Shown: piece after piece, positions 25,135 through 33,301 of the stretch
How positions within the stretch are numbered: position 1 is the first letter of the stretch
How the letters are laid out: each line of letters starts with the position of its first letter
From: Sphingobacterium sp. UBA4616
GTDB lineage: Bacteria > Bacteroidota > Bacteroidia > Sphingobacteriales > Sphingobacteriaceae
Reading direction: 5' to 3'
DNA length: 64,000 bases
NCBI GenBank assembly: GCA_002386525.1
Contig: DGIS01000008.1
Coordinates: 62,001 to 126,000, forward strand
Notes under the pieces: model-generated
Seen by the model: the letters and a program-made list of their open reading frames with translations, nothing else
Databases searched by the model: none
Told to the model about the DNA's origin: nothing
Translations under genes and position numbers: made by a program

Positions 25135-27237
25135 TTATTTTAAAAGTTGATAAGCGATTAATGCACTGAGGTAGGCTACGCCCGTCATAAAACCAAGTTG
25201 TATTAAAGTCCATTTCCAAGATCCTGTTTCCCTTTTTACCGCCGCGATCGTACTCATACATTGCATAGCGAATGCGTAAAACAATAGTAAGGATACACCT
25301 GACGCCAAATTGTAAGCGGGTAAACCGGTATTTCGGTTAATTTCACTTTTCATTTTGCCTAATACCGTTGTTTTAGACGCTTCATCTTCGATATCCACTT
25401 CATCTCCGAGACTATATACCGTAGCCATTGTGCCAACAAATACTTCACGTGCAGCAAAAGAAGAAATTAGACCGATGCCCATCTTCCAATCGTACCCCAA
25501 TGGTTCAACTACAGGTTCAATAGCCATGCCAAGATAGCCCAGGAAAGAGTGCTCCAGTCGATAAGATGAAACTTCATGTTCTAAATCTGCTTCGGGTAAA
25601 TTCGGGTTATTCTTTGTTACATATTCTTCTGCCCGGCTAAATTTGTCATTCGGTCCAAAGCTGCCCAATGCCCATAGTATAATGGAAATCGCCAAAATGA
25701 TTTTACCAGCACCAAAGACAAAACTGGACGCTTTTTCCCATACATTTAAGGCAACGTTTTTCCAATCCGGAGTCTTATAAGTGGGAAGTTCAAAGATGAG
25801 AAATGATTTGTGCTTCGATTTAATCACTTTGGTAAGGATAATAGCAGATAGCAGGACTGCAAATATCCCGAGGAGATACATGACAAACAATACAATCCCT
25901 TGAATTTGAAATCCACCTAATCGCGTATCTGGTATCACCAGTCCGATCAGCACAATATAAATAGGCAGACGTGCAGAACAGGTCATAAAAGGTGTCACTA
26001 GAATAGTCACTAATCTCTCTTTGCTATTTTCGATGTTACGTGCAGACATCACTGCAGGAACAGCGCAGGCAACTCCGGAAATCAATGGAATGACTGATTT
26101 TCCACTCAACCCGAAGGGACGAAGCCAGCGGTCCATCAGAAAAACGACACGGCTCATATAGCCCGTTTCTTCCATAATCGAAATAAAGACATACAAGATG
26201 ACGATCTGCGGAATGAAGATGACGATCCCGCCGATTCCCTTAATAATACCGTTACTCAACAAGTCTGTCAATGGTCCCGCAGGAAGTGCCGACTGTGTAT
26301 AGGCCGCAAGATCGCCAAAAAGACCGTCTATAAAATCCATCGCAGGTCCAGACCACGTGTAAATTGCTTGGAAAATAAGAAATAAGATTCCAAAAAAGAT
26401 CACATAACCAAAAATCGGGTGAAGCAGAATGCTATCAATCGCATTTGTTTTATTCTTATTTGAAGCCTCATCTTTTACATAGATTTCTCCAAGGCTATTA
26501 TCTAATGATTTGCTGCGTAATATGGCCTCCTCTTTCTGTAGTTTATCAGCCCTTAATTGATATTTCTCGCGGATTTGCTGAATAGCCTGATTCTTTTCCT
26601 TCGACAAAAACGATACTTCGCCCTTAGCTAAATATTGCCAGGTATGGTATTCAGTCTCTAACGGGAAGAGACGTTTCGTTTCTTCCAATGCAGCATCCGC
26701 TTCCTTTGGTAGGCTAAACGTACTGATATACATTGGTGGAATAGCATCAAAGTTTTTGATTAACTGATCTACACCTTGCCCTGTACGTGCATTGGTTTGG
26801 TAGACCTTGGTATTTAACAAATGCTCAAGTTTTTGAACATCTATGGTAATACCTTTTTCCCTGGCTTCGTCGATCATATTGATGACAAAGATAGCCGGTA
26901 GGCCAAGCTCGCGAGCTTGCTGATAAAGGATGATCGACCGTTTTAGATTGGTGGGTTCGGCAACGACAACGACAAGGTTTGGTCTGAAACTACTATCTTT
27001 ATTGACTAAAGTGTTGAAAACAACCTCTTCGTCCATCGAACTTGGAAACAAAGTATAGGTTCCGGGTAAATCAATGATACGATACGTTTTACTGTTGGCT
27101 TTTACTTGCCCCTCACGTTTCTCGACCGTAATTCCAGGATAATTTCCTACTTTCTGATTTAATTTTGTAATCCGGTTAAATAGAGATGTTTTACCCACAT
27201 TTGGATTCCCCAAAAGTGCAATAATCGGGTTATTCAT
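25135..27237 (-). CDS. feoB: Ferrous iron transporter FeoB
   Basis: A 700-residue inner-membrane Fe(II) transporter. The cytosolic G domain shows GNPNVGKTSLFN (G1), DLPGTYTL (G3) and NMIDEA (G4); a helical GDI-like spacer follows, then two Gate repeats with the conserved FIPQIVILYVFISIMEETGYMS and RLPIY regions. Family knowledge: GTP-dependent import of Fe(II) from the periplasm. feoA overlaps its start by one base and the Cys-rich protein follows. A Fur-type palindrome lies upstream of the operon, so iron repression is likely. Confidence 0.97.
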   Translation of the reverse strand: MNNPIIALLGNPNVGKTSLFNRITKLNQKVGNYPGITVEKREGQVKANSKTYRIIDLPGTYTLFPSSMDEEVVFNTLVNKDSSFRPNLVVVVAEPTNLKRSIILYQQARELGLPAIFVINMIDEAREKGITIDVQKLEHLLNTKVYQTNARTGQGVDQLIKNFDAIPPMYISTFSLPKEADAALEETKRLFPLETEYHTWQYLAKGEVSFLSKEKNQAIQQIREKYQLRADKLQKEEAILRSKSLDNSLGEIYVKDEASNKNKTNAIDSILLHPIFGYVIFFGILFLIFQAIYTWSGPAMDFIDGLFGDLAAYTQSALPAGPLTDLLSNGIIKGIGGIVIFIPQIVILYVFISIMEETGYMSRVVFLMDRWLRPFGLSGKSVIPLISGVACAVPAVMSARNIENSKERLVTILVTPFMTCSARLPIYIVLIGLVIPDTRLGGFQIQGIVLFVMYLLGIFAVLLSAIILTKVIKSKHKSFLIFELPTYKTPDWKNVALNVWEKASSFVFGAGKIILAISIILWALGSFGPNDKFSRAEEYVTKNNPNLPEADLEHEVSSYRLEHSFLGYLGMAIEPVVEPLGYDWKMGIGLISSFAAREVFVGTMATVYSLGDEVDIEDEASKTTVLGKMKSEINRNTGLPAYNLASGVSLLLFYAFAMQCMSTIAAVKRETGSWKWTLIQLGFMTGVAYLSALIAYQLLK

Positions 27238-27476
27238 TATTTCTGATCAATAAGGATGACTTTAGCTTCTGATTTGCGGATAGCAATAAGGGCGTTATTC
27301 GCACGGATATTTAGGCATATTGGCCCATCTAGCGGAGCAATATGTTTTACCTCGACCTCAGTACCGGGTATAAAGCCCAATTCGAAAAATTTAGCTGGAA
27401 TATCGTGTGATTCAAAATCAATAATTACCGCCTTTTCCCCTTTTTTTAGCTTATCTAAGCTAGTTCTATTACGCAT
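27237..27476 (-). CDS. feoA: Ferrous iron transport accessory protein FeoA
   Basis: A 79-residue SH3-like protein: SLDKLKKGEKAVIIDFES, FELGFIPGTEVEVKHIAPLDGPICLNI and IAIRKSEAKVILI are the usual FeoA landmarks. Its stop overlaps the feoB start by one base (TAATG), so the two are translationally coupled. Family knowledge: a cytosolic partner of FeoB of debated mechanism. A TATATTTG promoter box lies 24 bases upstream of its start. Confidence 0.95.
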   Translation of the reverse strand: MRNRTSLDKLKKGEKAVIIDFESHDIPAKFFELGFIPGTEVEVKHIAPLDGPICLNIRANNALIAIRKSEAKVILIDQK

Positions 27477-27499
27477 CTGCCTGTTTTTTTTGAATTTCT

Positions 27500-27507
27500 C
27501 AAATATA
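27500..27507 (-). promoter_or_regulatory. Promoter -7 box of the feo operon
   Basis: Minus-strand TATATTTG, perfect TAnnTTTG, 24 bases before the feoA start. The expected -33 region falls inside the palindrome at 27523-27537. Confidence 0.6.
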
Positions 27508-27522
27508 CAGAATTTCCGCCAT

Positions 27523-27537
27523 TTAGAATGATTCTAA
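27523..27537 (-). promoter_or_regulatory. Fur-family 7-1-7 palindrome upstream of feoA
   Basis: TTAGAAT-G-ATTCTAA is a perfect 7-1-7 inverted repeat, the geometry recognised by Fur, PerR and Zur. It covers the position of the feo -33 box, so binding would block transcription. It is 69 bases before the divergent MarR gene and may affect it too. Confidence 0.65.
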
Positions 27538-27605
27538 TGTCATAGTTATGTATTTACTAAAAAACAGCTATCTTTATGCTATAAAACGATTAATTATCAA
27601 CCAGA

Positions 27606-28055
27606 ATGAAGATTGAGGACGAAATCAAAGTAAATAAATTCAGCAATGAATGGCATCGTTGTACGGTGAATATTCTCTACACCTATAACTGTATAAGCAA
27701 CGCGCTCGAACAGCGAGCTGCTAAAGAAGGAATCACTTTGAAACAATTTAATGTCCTGCGTATATTAAGAGGACGATATCCTAGGCCTGCAACCAATAGT
27801 CTCATTAGGTCAAGAATGCTGAGTTTTACACCAGATATCTCGCGTATGATAGACCGTATGGTTTCTAAAGAACTGGTTTCGCGCTGTCAGTCGGGAGCGG
27901 ATAAAAGGGCTGTGGATCTTTTTATCACAAACAAGGGCCTGGAAATTCTAAAAAGACTTGATGAGGATATGTTGATGATGGATATTTTGCCCAACCGAAT
28001 CAGCGAGGAAGAAGCTATTGCATTAAATGCCTTGCTAGATAAACTTCGTGGCTAA
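27606..28055 (+). CDS. MarR-family transcriptional regulator
   Basis: A 149-residue winged-helix protein. The segments ITLKQFNVLRILRG, SRMLSFTPDISRMIDRMVSKELV (recognition helix) and DKRAVDLFITNKGLEIL (wing and last helix) are typical. It is divergent from feoA with a shared 129-base intergenic region, and convergent with the ZIP gene, so regulation of metal genes is possible but unproven. A TATCTTTA box at 27569-27576 may be its promoter. Signal unknown. Confidence 0.92.
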   Translation: MKIEDEIKVNKFSNEWHRCTVNILYTYNCISNALEQRAAKEGITLKQFNVLRILRGRYPRPATNSLIRSRMLSFTPDISRMIDRMVSKELVSRCQSGADKRAVDLFITNKGLEILKRLDEDMLMMDILPNRISEEEAIALNALLDKLRG

Positions 28056-28060
28056 AAAAA

Positions 28061-28870
28061 TTAATGCGCATGATCATGATGTTCATGATCATGCGTTTGA
28101 TGATGCTGATCATGCCCATGGTCGTGATCTCCAACAAATAAGAAGCTTCCCAGTGCTATGGCAACTCCTGCTATCACAGCTATCATTTTCTTTTTATTGA
28201 ATTTGTGATGGTCAATAGAGCCCGATTCAAAAAGTATAGTCGTGGATATGTGTAAGAAAATACCAATAACTACTGCCATGATTTTATCGAAATATTGTTG
28301 GATATTGCCCACTTCTCCTGCACTGATAGCTTTACTCAGTAAAAACCCAAAAGGGGTCATTGCCGCAAATAAAGCGAGCGTGATCAGGATGGTATTTTTC
28401 TTTACATGCGTACTGAGTAAAATACTTCCCAATGCAAATGCTGCTGGAATATGGTGAATGGATATCCCCAGTGCAAGCTCTGTTTGGTGCGTCGCAGCCA
28501 AGGGCATACCTTCGAGGAATGCATGAAGGCATAGACTGAACATAATACCGATTGGAAAACGATGGTTATGATGGTCGTGGTCATTGTCCGCATGGATATG
28601 GCCATGTTCGATCCCCTGGGAAAACTGTTCAAGAAAAAGCTGAAAAAGAAATCCAGCTAAGACATAGATACCCAATACTTCGGGTGAGGTATTGGTCGAC
28701 TGATAAACATGGGGCATGAGGTGAAGTACAGTAATGGAGAATAAATAGGCTCCACTGAAAGAAAGGATCAGTTTAAGAAAATTAGTCCCTTTCTTTTGTA
28801 CAAAAAATACGGCAATTCCACTTGCAAATGCAGGTACGAATAAAATTAAAATCAATAAAATTGAATTCAT
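28061..28870 (-). CDS. ZIP-family metal transporter with His-rich tail
   Basis: A 269-residue inner-membrane ZIP transporter with eight predicted helices. The conserved metal path is HAFLEGMPLA in helix IV and HHIPAAFALGS in helix V. Two His-rich stretches stand out: GHIHADNDHDHHNH in the cytosolic loop and an extreme tail, DHDHGHDQHHQTHDHEHHDH. Family knowledge: import of Zn(II), Fe(II) or Mn(II). The PAP2 gene precedes it with a one-base overlap, so they are cotranscribed. The DNA coding for the His tail forms a perfect hairpin that probably ends the transcript. Confidence 0.92.
   Translation of the reverse strand: MNSILLILILFVPAFASGIAVFFVQKKGTNFLKLILSFSGAYLFSITVLHLMPHVYQSTNTSPEVLGIYVLAGFLFQLFLEQFSQGIEHGHIHADNDHDHHNHRFPIGIMFSLCLHAFLEGMPLAATHQTELALGISIHHIPAAFALGSILLSTHVKKNTILITLALFAAMTPFGFLLSKAISAGEVGNIQQYFDKIMAVVIGIFLHISTTILFESGSIDHHKFNKKKMIAVIAGVAIALGSFLFVGDHDHGHDQHHQTHDHEHHDHAH
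28067..28095 (-). terminator. Terminator hairpin inside the ZIP coding sequence
   Basis: CGCATGATCATGA and TCATGATCATGCG pair perfectly over 13 bases around a three-base loop. On the minus strand it is followed by the stop codon and TTTTTTT. The His/Asp codons of the tail build the stem. Confidence 0.7.
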
Positions 28871-29448
28871 TATACTTGTTCAGTTTTAAAAAAGCTTGGT
28901 ACAAATCGTTTGAATAAATAACCTGTTGCCAAACCAACCAAGATACCTAAAACGGCACCACAGAGAATATCAAAAGGGTAATGAACGCCAACATAAATTT
29001 GAGCGACTGAAATTAACGTCGCCCAGGCAATACAAAGCCAAAGCACATGTTTCCACCTTCTCCGAAAAAGAACAATCCAGAAGAACGCTAGGGAAAAATG
29101 ATTGGCAGCATGCGAAGAAGTAAAGCTAAAGCCAGAGCCACAGCGCACCCGGATGTTAATATTTTCCTTAAACTCCACATCGTTGCAAGGTCGAATACGT
29201 TTGACAGTTTTTTTGATCAAATGAGAAGACAGACCATCGGAAATTCCAAAGGTGGCCAGGGTCACGGCAACAATGAGTATACCTGTTTTACCGTAGGTTT
29301 TAATGAAAAATATAACCAGAAACAAATACAAAGGTGCCCAGGTATATGGATTGCGCAATATAGGCAATAACCAATCAAACACCGGGTTACTCAAGCCTTG
29401 ATTGATGGCTAGAAAAATCTCTTGATCGATGTGTATTAACTGTTGAAT
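28870..29448 (-). CDS. PAP2-family phosphatase
   Basis: A 192-residue membrane phosphatase of the undecaprenyl-diphosphatase type with about five helices. Motif C1 is KTVKRIRPC, C2 is TSSHAANHFS and C3 is AQIYVGVHYPFD, keeping the catalytic His residues. In C3 the usual Arg is replaced by Gln, which may be a family variant. Family knowledge: dephosphorylates lipid pyrophosphates. I choose the ATG at 29448 because the fold starts MIQQLIHID; an ATG at 29481 is possible. It overlaps zip by one base. Confidence 0.88.
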   Translation of the reverse strand: MQQLIHIDQEIFLAINQGLSNPVFDWLLPILRNPYTWAPLYLFLVIFFIKTYGKTGILIVAVTLATFGISDGLSSHLIKKTVKRIRPCNDVEFKENINIRVRCGSGFSFTSSHAANHFSLAFFWIVLFRRRWKHVLWLCIAWATLISVAQIYVGVHYPFDILCGAVLGILVGLATGYLFKRFVPSFFKTEQV

Positions 29449-29500
29449 CATAAATGTTGCTGATGACAATGAAACTCCCAAACTTTAAAAACTCGTTTTT

Positions 29501-29508
29501 CAAAAGTA
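29501..29508 (-). promoter_or_regulatory. Promoter -7 box for the PAP2-ZIP operon
   Basis: Minus-strand TACTTTTG, perfect TAnnTTTG, with TTTG 15 bases further upstream. Confidence 0.5.
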
Positions 29509-29550
29509 AAAATAATTTCATTGCAAAGAACTGTTTCTGTTAAAAACAAC

Positions 29551-29564
29551 TTTGTTGCAACAAA
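29551..29564. promoter_or_regulatory. Perfect palindrome TTTGTTGCAACAAA
   Basis: A 14-base palindrome in the gap between the PAP2 and glmM promoters. It may be a regulator site; nothing identifies the protein. Confidence 0.35.
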
Positions 29565-29651
29565 TATACGTTAAATATTTATTATTTATAATTTTAATTC
29601 GATATTTTATTGCCATTGTGCTAAATTTACGCGTTAATCAATTCAAAAGAA

Positions 29652-31034
29652 ATGACTTTAATTAAATCAATATCAGGGATACGAGGTACGATAGGCGGGC
29701 GTGCTGGAGAAGCACTTACCCCCATAGATATCGTTAAGTTTACAGCAGCTTATGGCAAAATCATTGTCAAGCAGAGCGGTATCAAAAAAATTGTCATCGG
29801 TAGAGATGCGCGTGTTTCTGGTGAGATGGTCAGTAATCTGGTGATAGGTACCTTGCAGAGCATCGGTGTTGATGTGGTTGATCTGGGTCTATCCACGACT
29901 CCAACAGTAGAAATTGCTGTACCGATGGAAAAGGCAGCTGGCGGTATTATTTTGACTGCTTCACATAATCCTGGCCAATGGAATGCGCTAAAGTTATTGA
30001 ATGCGAAGGGTGAATTCATTTCAGATGCCGAAGGACAGGAAGTATTGGCTCTTGGCGAGTCTTTGGACTTCGATTTTTCCGAAGTGGGGGAATTAGGACA
30101 GCTCCATAAAGACTATTCCTACATGCAGAAACATGTAGACGCTGTTTTGGCTTTGGAATATGTCGATAAAGAAGCCATTAAAGCCGCTAATTTTAAAGTC
30201 GCTTTAGATGCAGTCAATAGCAATGGCGGTACCTTTATCCCTGCGTTGTTGGATGCGCTGGGGGTACAGACCATTTATAAGATCCATTGTGAACCCAACG
30301 GCCAATTTCCGCATAACCCCGAACCGTTGAAAGAACATCTCACAGATTTGTCTGCAGCAGTGGTCGAGAACGAGGCTGATTTGGGGATTGCTGTGGATCC
30401 GGACGTCGATCGATTGGTCTTTATGATGGAAGACGGCGAATTATTCGGTGAAGAATATACACTAGTGGCCGTAGCAGACTACCTGTTGCAGCATAAAAAA
30501 GGAAATACCGTTTCTAATTTATCTTCTACACGTGCACTGCGTGATGTCACTAAAGCACATGGAGGTGAATATTATGCAGCGGCCGTGGGTGAAGTCAATG
30601 TGGTTACAAAGATGAAAGAAGTCGATGCGGTCATCGGCGGAGAGGGAAATGGTGGCGTAATTTATCCGGCATCTCACTATGGACGTGATGCGCTGGTCGG
30701 TGTAGCGATCTTCTTGACGCACTTGGCAAAACTTGGTAAAAAGGCATCAGAATACCGAGCTTCTTTACCGCAGTACTTTATGTCCAAAAATAAGATTACC
30801 CTGACGCCCGAATTAGATATTGACAATCTATTGGCGAAAATGCAGGAGAAATATAAAAATGAAGATCATTCCACCATTGATGGACTGAAAATAGACTTCG
30901 AAAATGAATGGGTGCACTTACGCAAATCGAATACCGAACCGATCATCCGCATCTATTCTGAGGGCCCGACGCCCGAAGCTGCTGAGCAGATCGCGCAGAA
31001 GATTATCAGTGAAATTGAAGAAATAATAAAATAA
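29652..31034 (+). CDS. glmM: Phosphoglucosamine mutase
   Basis: A 460-residue alpha-D-phosphohexomutase. The start IKSISGIRGTIGG is typical, the phosphoserine loop is TASHNPGQWNALK, the metal loop DPDVDRLVF, the sugar-binding loop GGEGNGGVIYP and the phosphate-binding loop RKSNTEPIIRIYSEG. Family knowledge: converts glucosamine 6-phosphate to glucosamine 1-phosphate for UDP-GlcNAc synthesis. The unusual spacing of loop one (GQWNA rather than the E. coli form) is common in Bacteroidota. A phosphomannomutase role is less likely. A terminator follows. Confidence 0.93.
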   Translation: MTLIKSISGIRGTIGGRAGEALTPIDIVKFTAAYGKIIVKQSGIKKIVIGRDARVSGEMVSNLVIGTLQSIGVDVVDLGLSTTPTVEIAVPMEKAAGGIILTASHNPGQWNALKLLNAKGEFISDAEGQEVLALGESLDFDFSEVGELGQLHKDYSYMQKHVDAVLALEYVDKEAIKAANFKVALDAVNSNGGTFIPALLDALGVQTIYKIHCEPNGQFPHNPEPLKEHLTDLSAAVVENEADLGIAVDPDVDRLVFMMEDGELFGEEYTLVAVADYLLQHKKGNTVSNLSSTRALRDVTKAHGGEYYAAAVGEVNVVTKMKEVDAVIGGEGNGGVIYPASHYGRDALVGVAIFLTHLAKLGKKASEYRASLPQYFMSKNKITLTPELDIDNLLAKMQEKYKNEDHSTIDGLKIDFENEWVHLRKSNTEPIIRIYSEGPTPEAAEQIAQKIISEIEEIIK

Positions 31035-31036
31035 AA

Positions 31037-31067
31037 ACAAAAAGCTGCATCTGCAGCTTTTTGTTTT
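31037..31067 (+). terminator. Terminator after glmM
   Basis: ACAAAAAGCTGCA and TGCAGCTTTTTGT around a two-base centre, with a T-rich tail. Confidence 0.85.
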
Positions 31068-31122
31068 AGGACTAAGTTGACGAATACAAAATAGGCCTAG
31101 ATAGAAAGATGTTTTAGAATTT

Positions 31123-33198
31123 ATGATTAGAAAAATCATTTTAAGTGTATGTTGTTTTCTTCATGTAGTGTTATTCGCCTTACCAACAAGCGCCCAGCAA
31201 ACTGTAGAAGAAATCAATAGGGTGTTAGCGCAATGGCACAAGTCTTCAGGTGAGGTGAAGTATGGCCCATTTTTGAATGTGATTGCTTCCGATGGAATCA
31301 TTATGGGGACTGATCAGAATGAAAGATGGGATAAAGCACATGCTGAAAAGTTCGCCAATCAATATTTCAATCCCAAGAATGCATGGACATACACGTATGA
31401 CACTAGGCATATCAGCTTCAATGCAGATAGTACCATTGCTTGGTTTGATGAATCTTTTAAGATTAATACCAAGTCTTTTCGTGGTGTAGGGGTACTGAGC
31501 AAGATGGACAATGCGTGGAAGATCCGTCAATACAGTATGTCAGTTTTGGCGCCCTATTCGGATGTGAAAGCTGGAATAGGCGGAAAGGCTGGCCATAAAA
31601 TTCATAGCAATCTCTTATTGGTGATGCTGCTCTTTTTCTTTATGGCCATGTTGTTTGTGCTCAGTCAACGCTTAAAGGTCTCTTATCCAATCTTATTAGT
31701 GATTGGTGGACTCGTGATTTCCTTGATTCCTGGTGTCCCAGTCATTAGTGTGGACCCTGATATTGTGTTTATGGTCTTTTTGCCCCCTTTACTTTTTGAA
31801 GCCGCCTGGTACACCAATTGGGGTAATTTTTTAAAGTGGCGCAGGTCTATTTTAATCATGGGCTTCGGTCTGGTTTTCTTCACATCCTTGGCCATTGCCT
31901 ACTTTTCAGTGAGTATTATTCCCGGATTTACCCTAGCACTTGGCTTTTTGCTAGGCGGGATCATTTCGCCTCCCGATGCTGTTGCGGCGAGTTCAGTATT
32001 GAAAGGTATCAGTATTCCGAAACGAGGAATAGCGATATTGGAAGGAGAAAGCCTGGTCAATGATGCTGCCTCACTTACTGTGTTTCGATTTGCATCGATT
32101 GCAATTCTTACTGGCCAGTTTGTAATGACCAATGCGGCGACGCAATTTCTTGTATTATCGGTGATGGGCGTTGTGGTTGGCCTGGTGATCGGCCACATCC
32201 TCTATGTCTTCTTAAGGTATGTGGCGAAATCATCCAGCATATCAACACCTATTACGCTCATCGCACCCTACTTAATGTATATTGTCGCAGAACATTTTGA
32301 ATGGTCGGGCGTTTTGGCTGTGGTAAGTGGTGGATTGTTTCTCTCCTTTCGGGCAGGGGATTATCTCAACTATCATACCCGTATTCAAACGAAAGAAGTA
32401 TGGGCAACGGTAGGTTTTCTCTTAAATGGATTCGTCTTTATTTTGATTGGGCTTGAGTTACCCGTTATCATTAATGGATTGGGCGAATATTCGATGGCGG
32501 AGGCCATTAATTATGCGCTGGCGATCGCCGTGATCGTCATTATTTTGCGATTGATTGCAGTCTATCTTTCGGCTTTTGTTCCTAGAATATTATTTAAGCG
32601 GATTCGGGTAAAGGAAAAAAGCCCGGGATGGAAACTGCCCTTGGTTATTGGCTGGGCAGGAATGAGAGGGGTGGTTTCGTTGGCATCAGCATTAGCGATT
32701 CCGTTGACTTTATATGATGGCACAGCTTTCCCACACCGTAATCTGATTTTGTTTATTACGTTTGTCGTTATTTTGGTGACGCTTGTCTTTCAGGGGCTAA
32801 CATTACCCTTTTTAATTAAGCTGATAAAGATGGAAGATGTCGACGAGCAAGTTTCCATGGAAGAGCAGATTGATGAGATCCGCTTACGCCTTGGTAAAGA
32901 ATCTATTGCCTATTTGGATAAGCACTATGCACAGGAAATGTTGGAGTATGAGACCATCGCCCGGGTGAAAGAGCAAATCATCCGAAGTGTAAATGCTTCC
33001 GAGCGTGCAAAAGAAGAAGATACACGTGCACAGCTTTCGGCAGTGAGAGGACTGTATAATAAAATAATGTTGGAACTTCTGGCCTTACGTCGAGATGGAT
33101 TGTATAAGATCAAAGAAAGTAAGGCTTACGATAGCGATGTCATTAGAGAAATGGAGTATTCGCTAGATCTGGAAGAATCGCGTTTGTCGCGTAAATAA
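31123..33198 (+). CDS. CPA1 Na+/H+ antiporter with N-terminal signal peptide and NTF2-like (SnoaL/DUF4440) domain
   Basis: A 691-residue single open frame. Residues 1-25 are a signal peptide ending PTSAQ. Residues about 26-150 look like an NTF2-like domain: VEEINRVLAQW, GIIMGTDQNERWDKAHAE, AWFDESF, GVGVLSKMDNAWKIRQYS. Then follow 12 or 13 membrane helices with CPA1 landmarks PPLLFEAAWY, GGIISPPDAVA, GESLVNDAAS and GWAGMRGVVSLASALAIP. A cytosolic tail of about 120 residues closes it. NTF2-like domains are usually separate periplasmic proteins, so the fusion is unusual. The domain would face the periplasm and may sense or bind a ligand. The gene stands alone. Confidence 0.9.
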   Translation: MIRKIILSVCCFLHVVLFALPTSAQQTVEEINRVLAQWHKSSGEVKYGPFLNVIASDGIIMGTDQNERWDKAHAEKFANQYFNPKNAWTYTYDTRHISFNADSTIAWFDESFKINTKSFRGVGVLSKMDNAWKIRQYSMSVLAPYSDVKAGIGGKAGHKIHSNLLLVMLLFFFMAMLFVLSQRLKVSYPILLVIGGLVISLIPGVPVISVDPDIVFMVFLPPLLFEAAWYTNWGNFLKWRRSILIMGFGLVFFTSLAIAYFSVSIIPGFTLALGFLLGGIISPPDAVAASSVLKGISIPKRGIAILEGESLVNDAASLTVFRFASIAILTGQFVMTNAATQFLVLSVMGVVVGLVIGHILYVFLRYVAKSSSISTPITLIAPYLMYIVAEHFEWSGVLAVVSGGLFLSFRAGDYLNYHTRIQTKEVWATVGFLLNGFVFILIGLELPVIINGLGEYSMAEAINYALAIAVIVIILRLIAVYLSAFVPRILFKRIRVKEKSPGWKLPLVIGWAGMRGVVSLASALAIPLTLYDGTAFPHRNLILFITFVVILVTLVFQGLTLPFLIKLIKMEDVDEQVSMEEQIDEIRLRLGKESIAYLDKHYAQEMLEYETIARVKEQIIRSVNASERAKEEDTRAQLSAVRGLYNKIMLELLALRRDGLYKIKESKAYDSDVIREMEYSLDLEESRLSRK

Positions 33199-33260
33199 TC
33201 GGTATTAATACCATATCACGGGCTTATGCCCGATAAGGGCAAGATCATGATGTGGCGAGC

Positions 33261-33301
33261 AATAGCGAAGTTAACTTACAATGTTAACTTCGCTATTTTT
33301 C
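33261..33301 (+). terminator. Terminator after the antiporter, reaching into the convergent gene
   Basis: AATAGCGAAGTTAAC and GTTAACTTCGCTATT pair over 15 bases, then TTTT. The right arm also codes for the last residues of the convergent gene at 33276. Confidence 0.8.
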
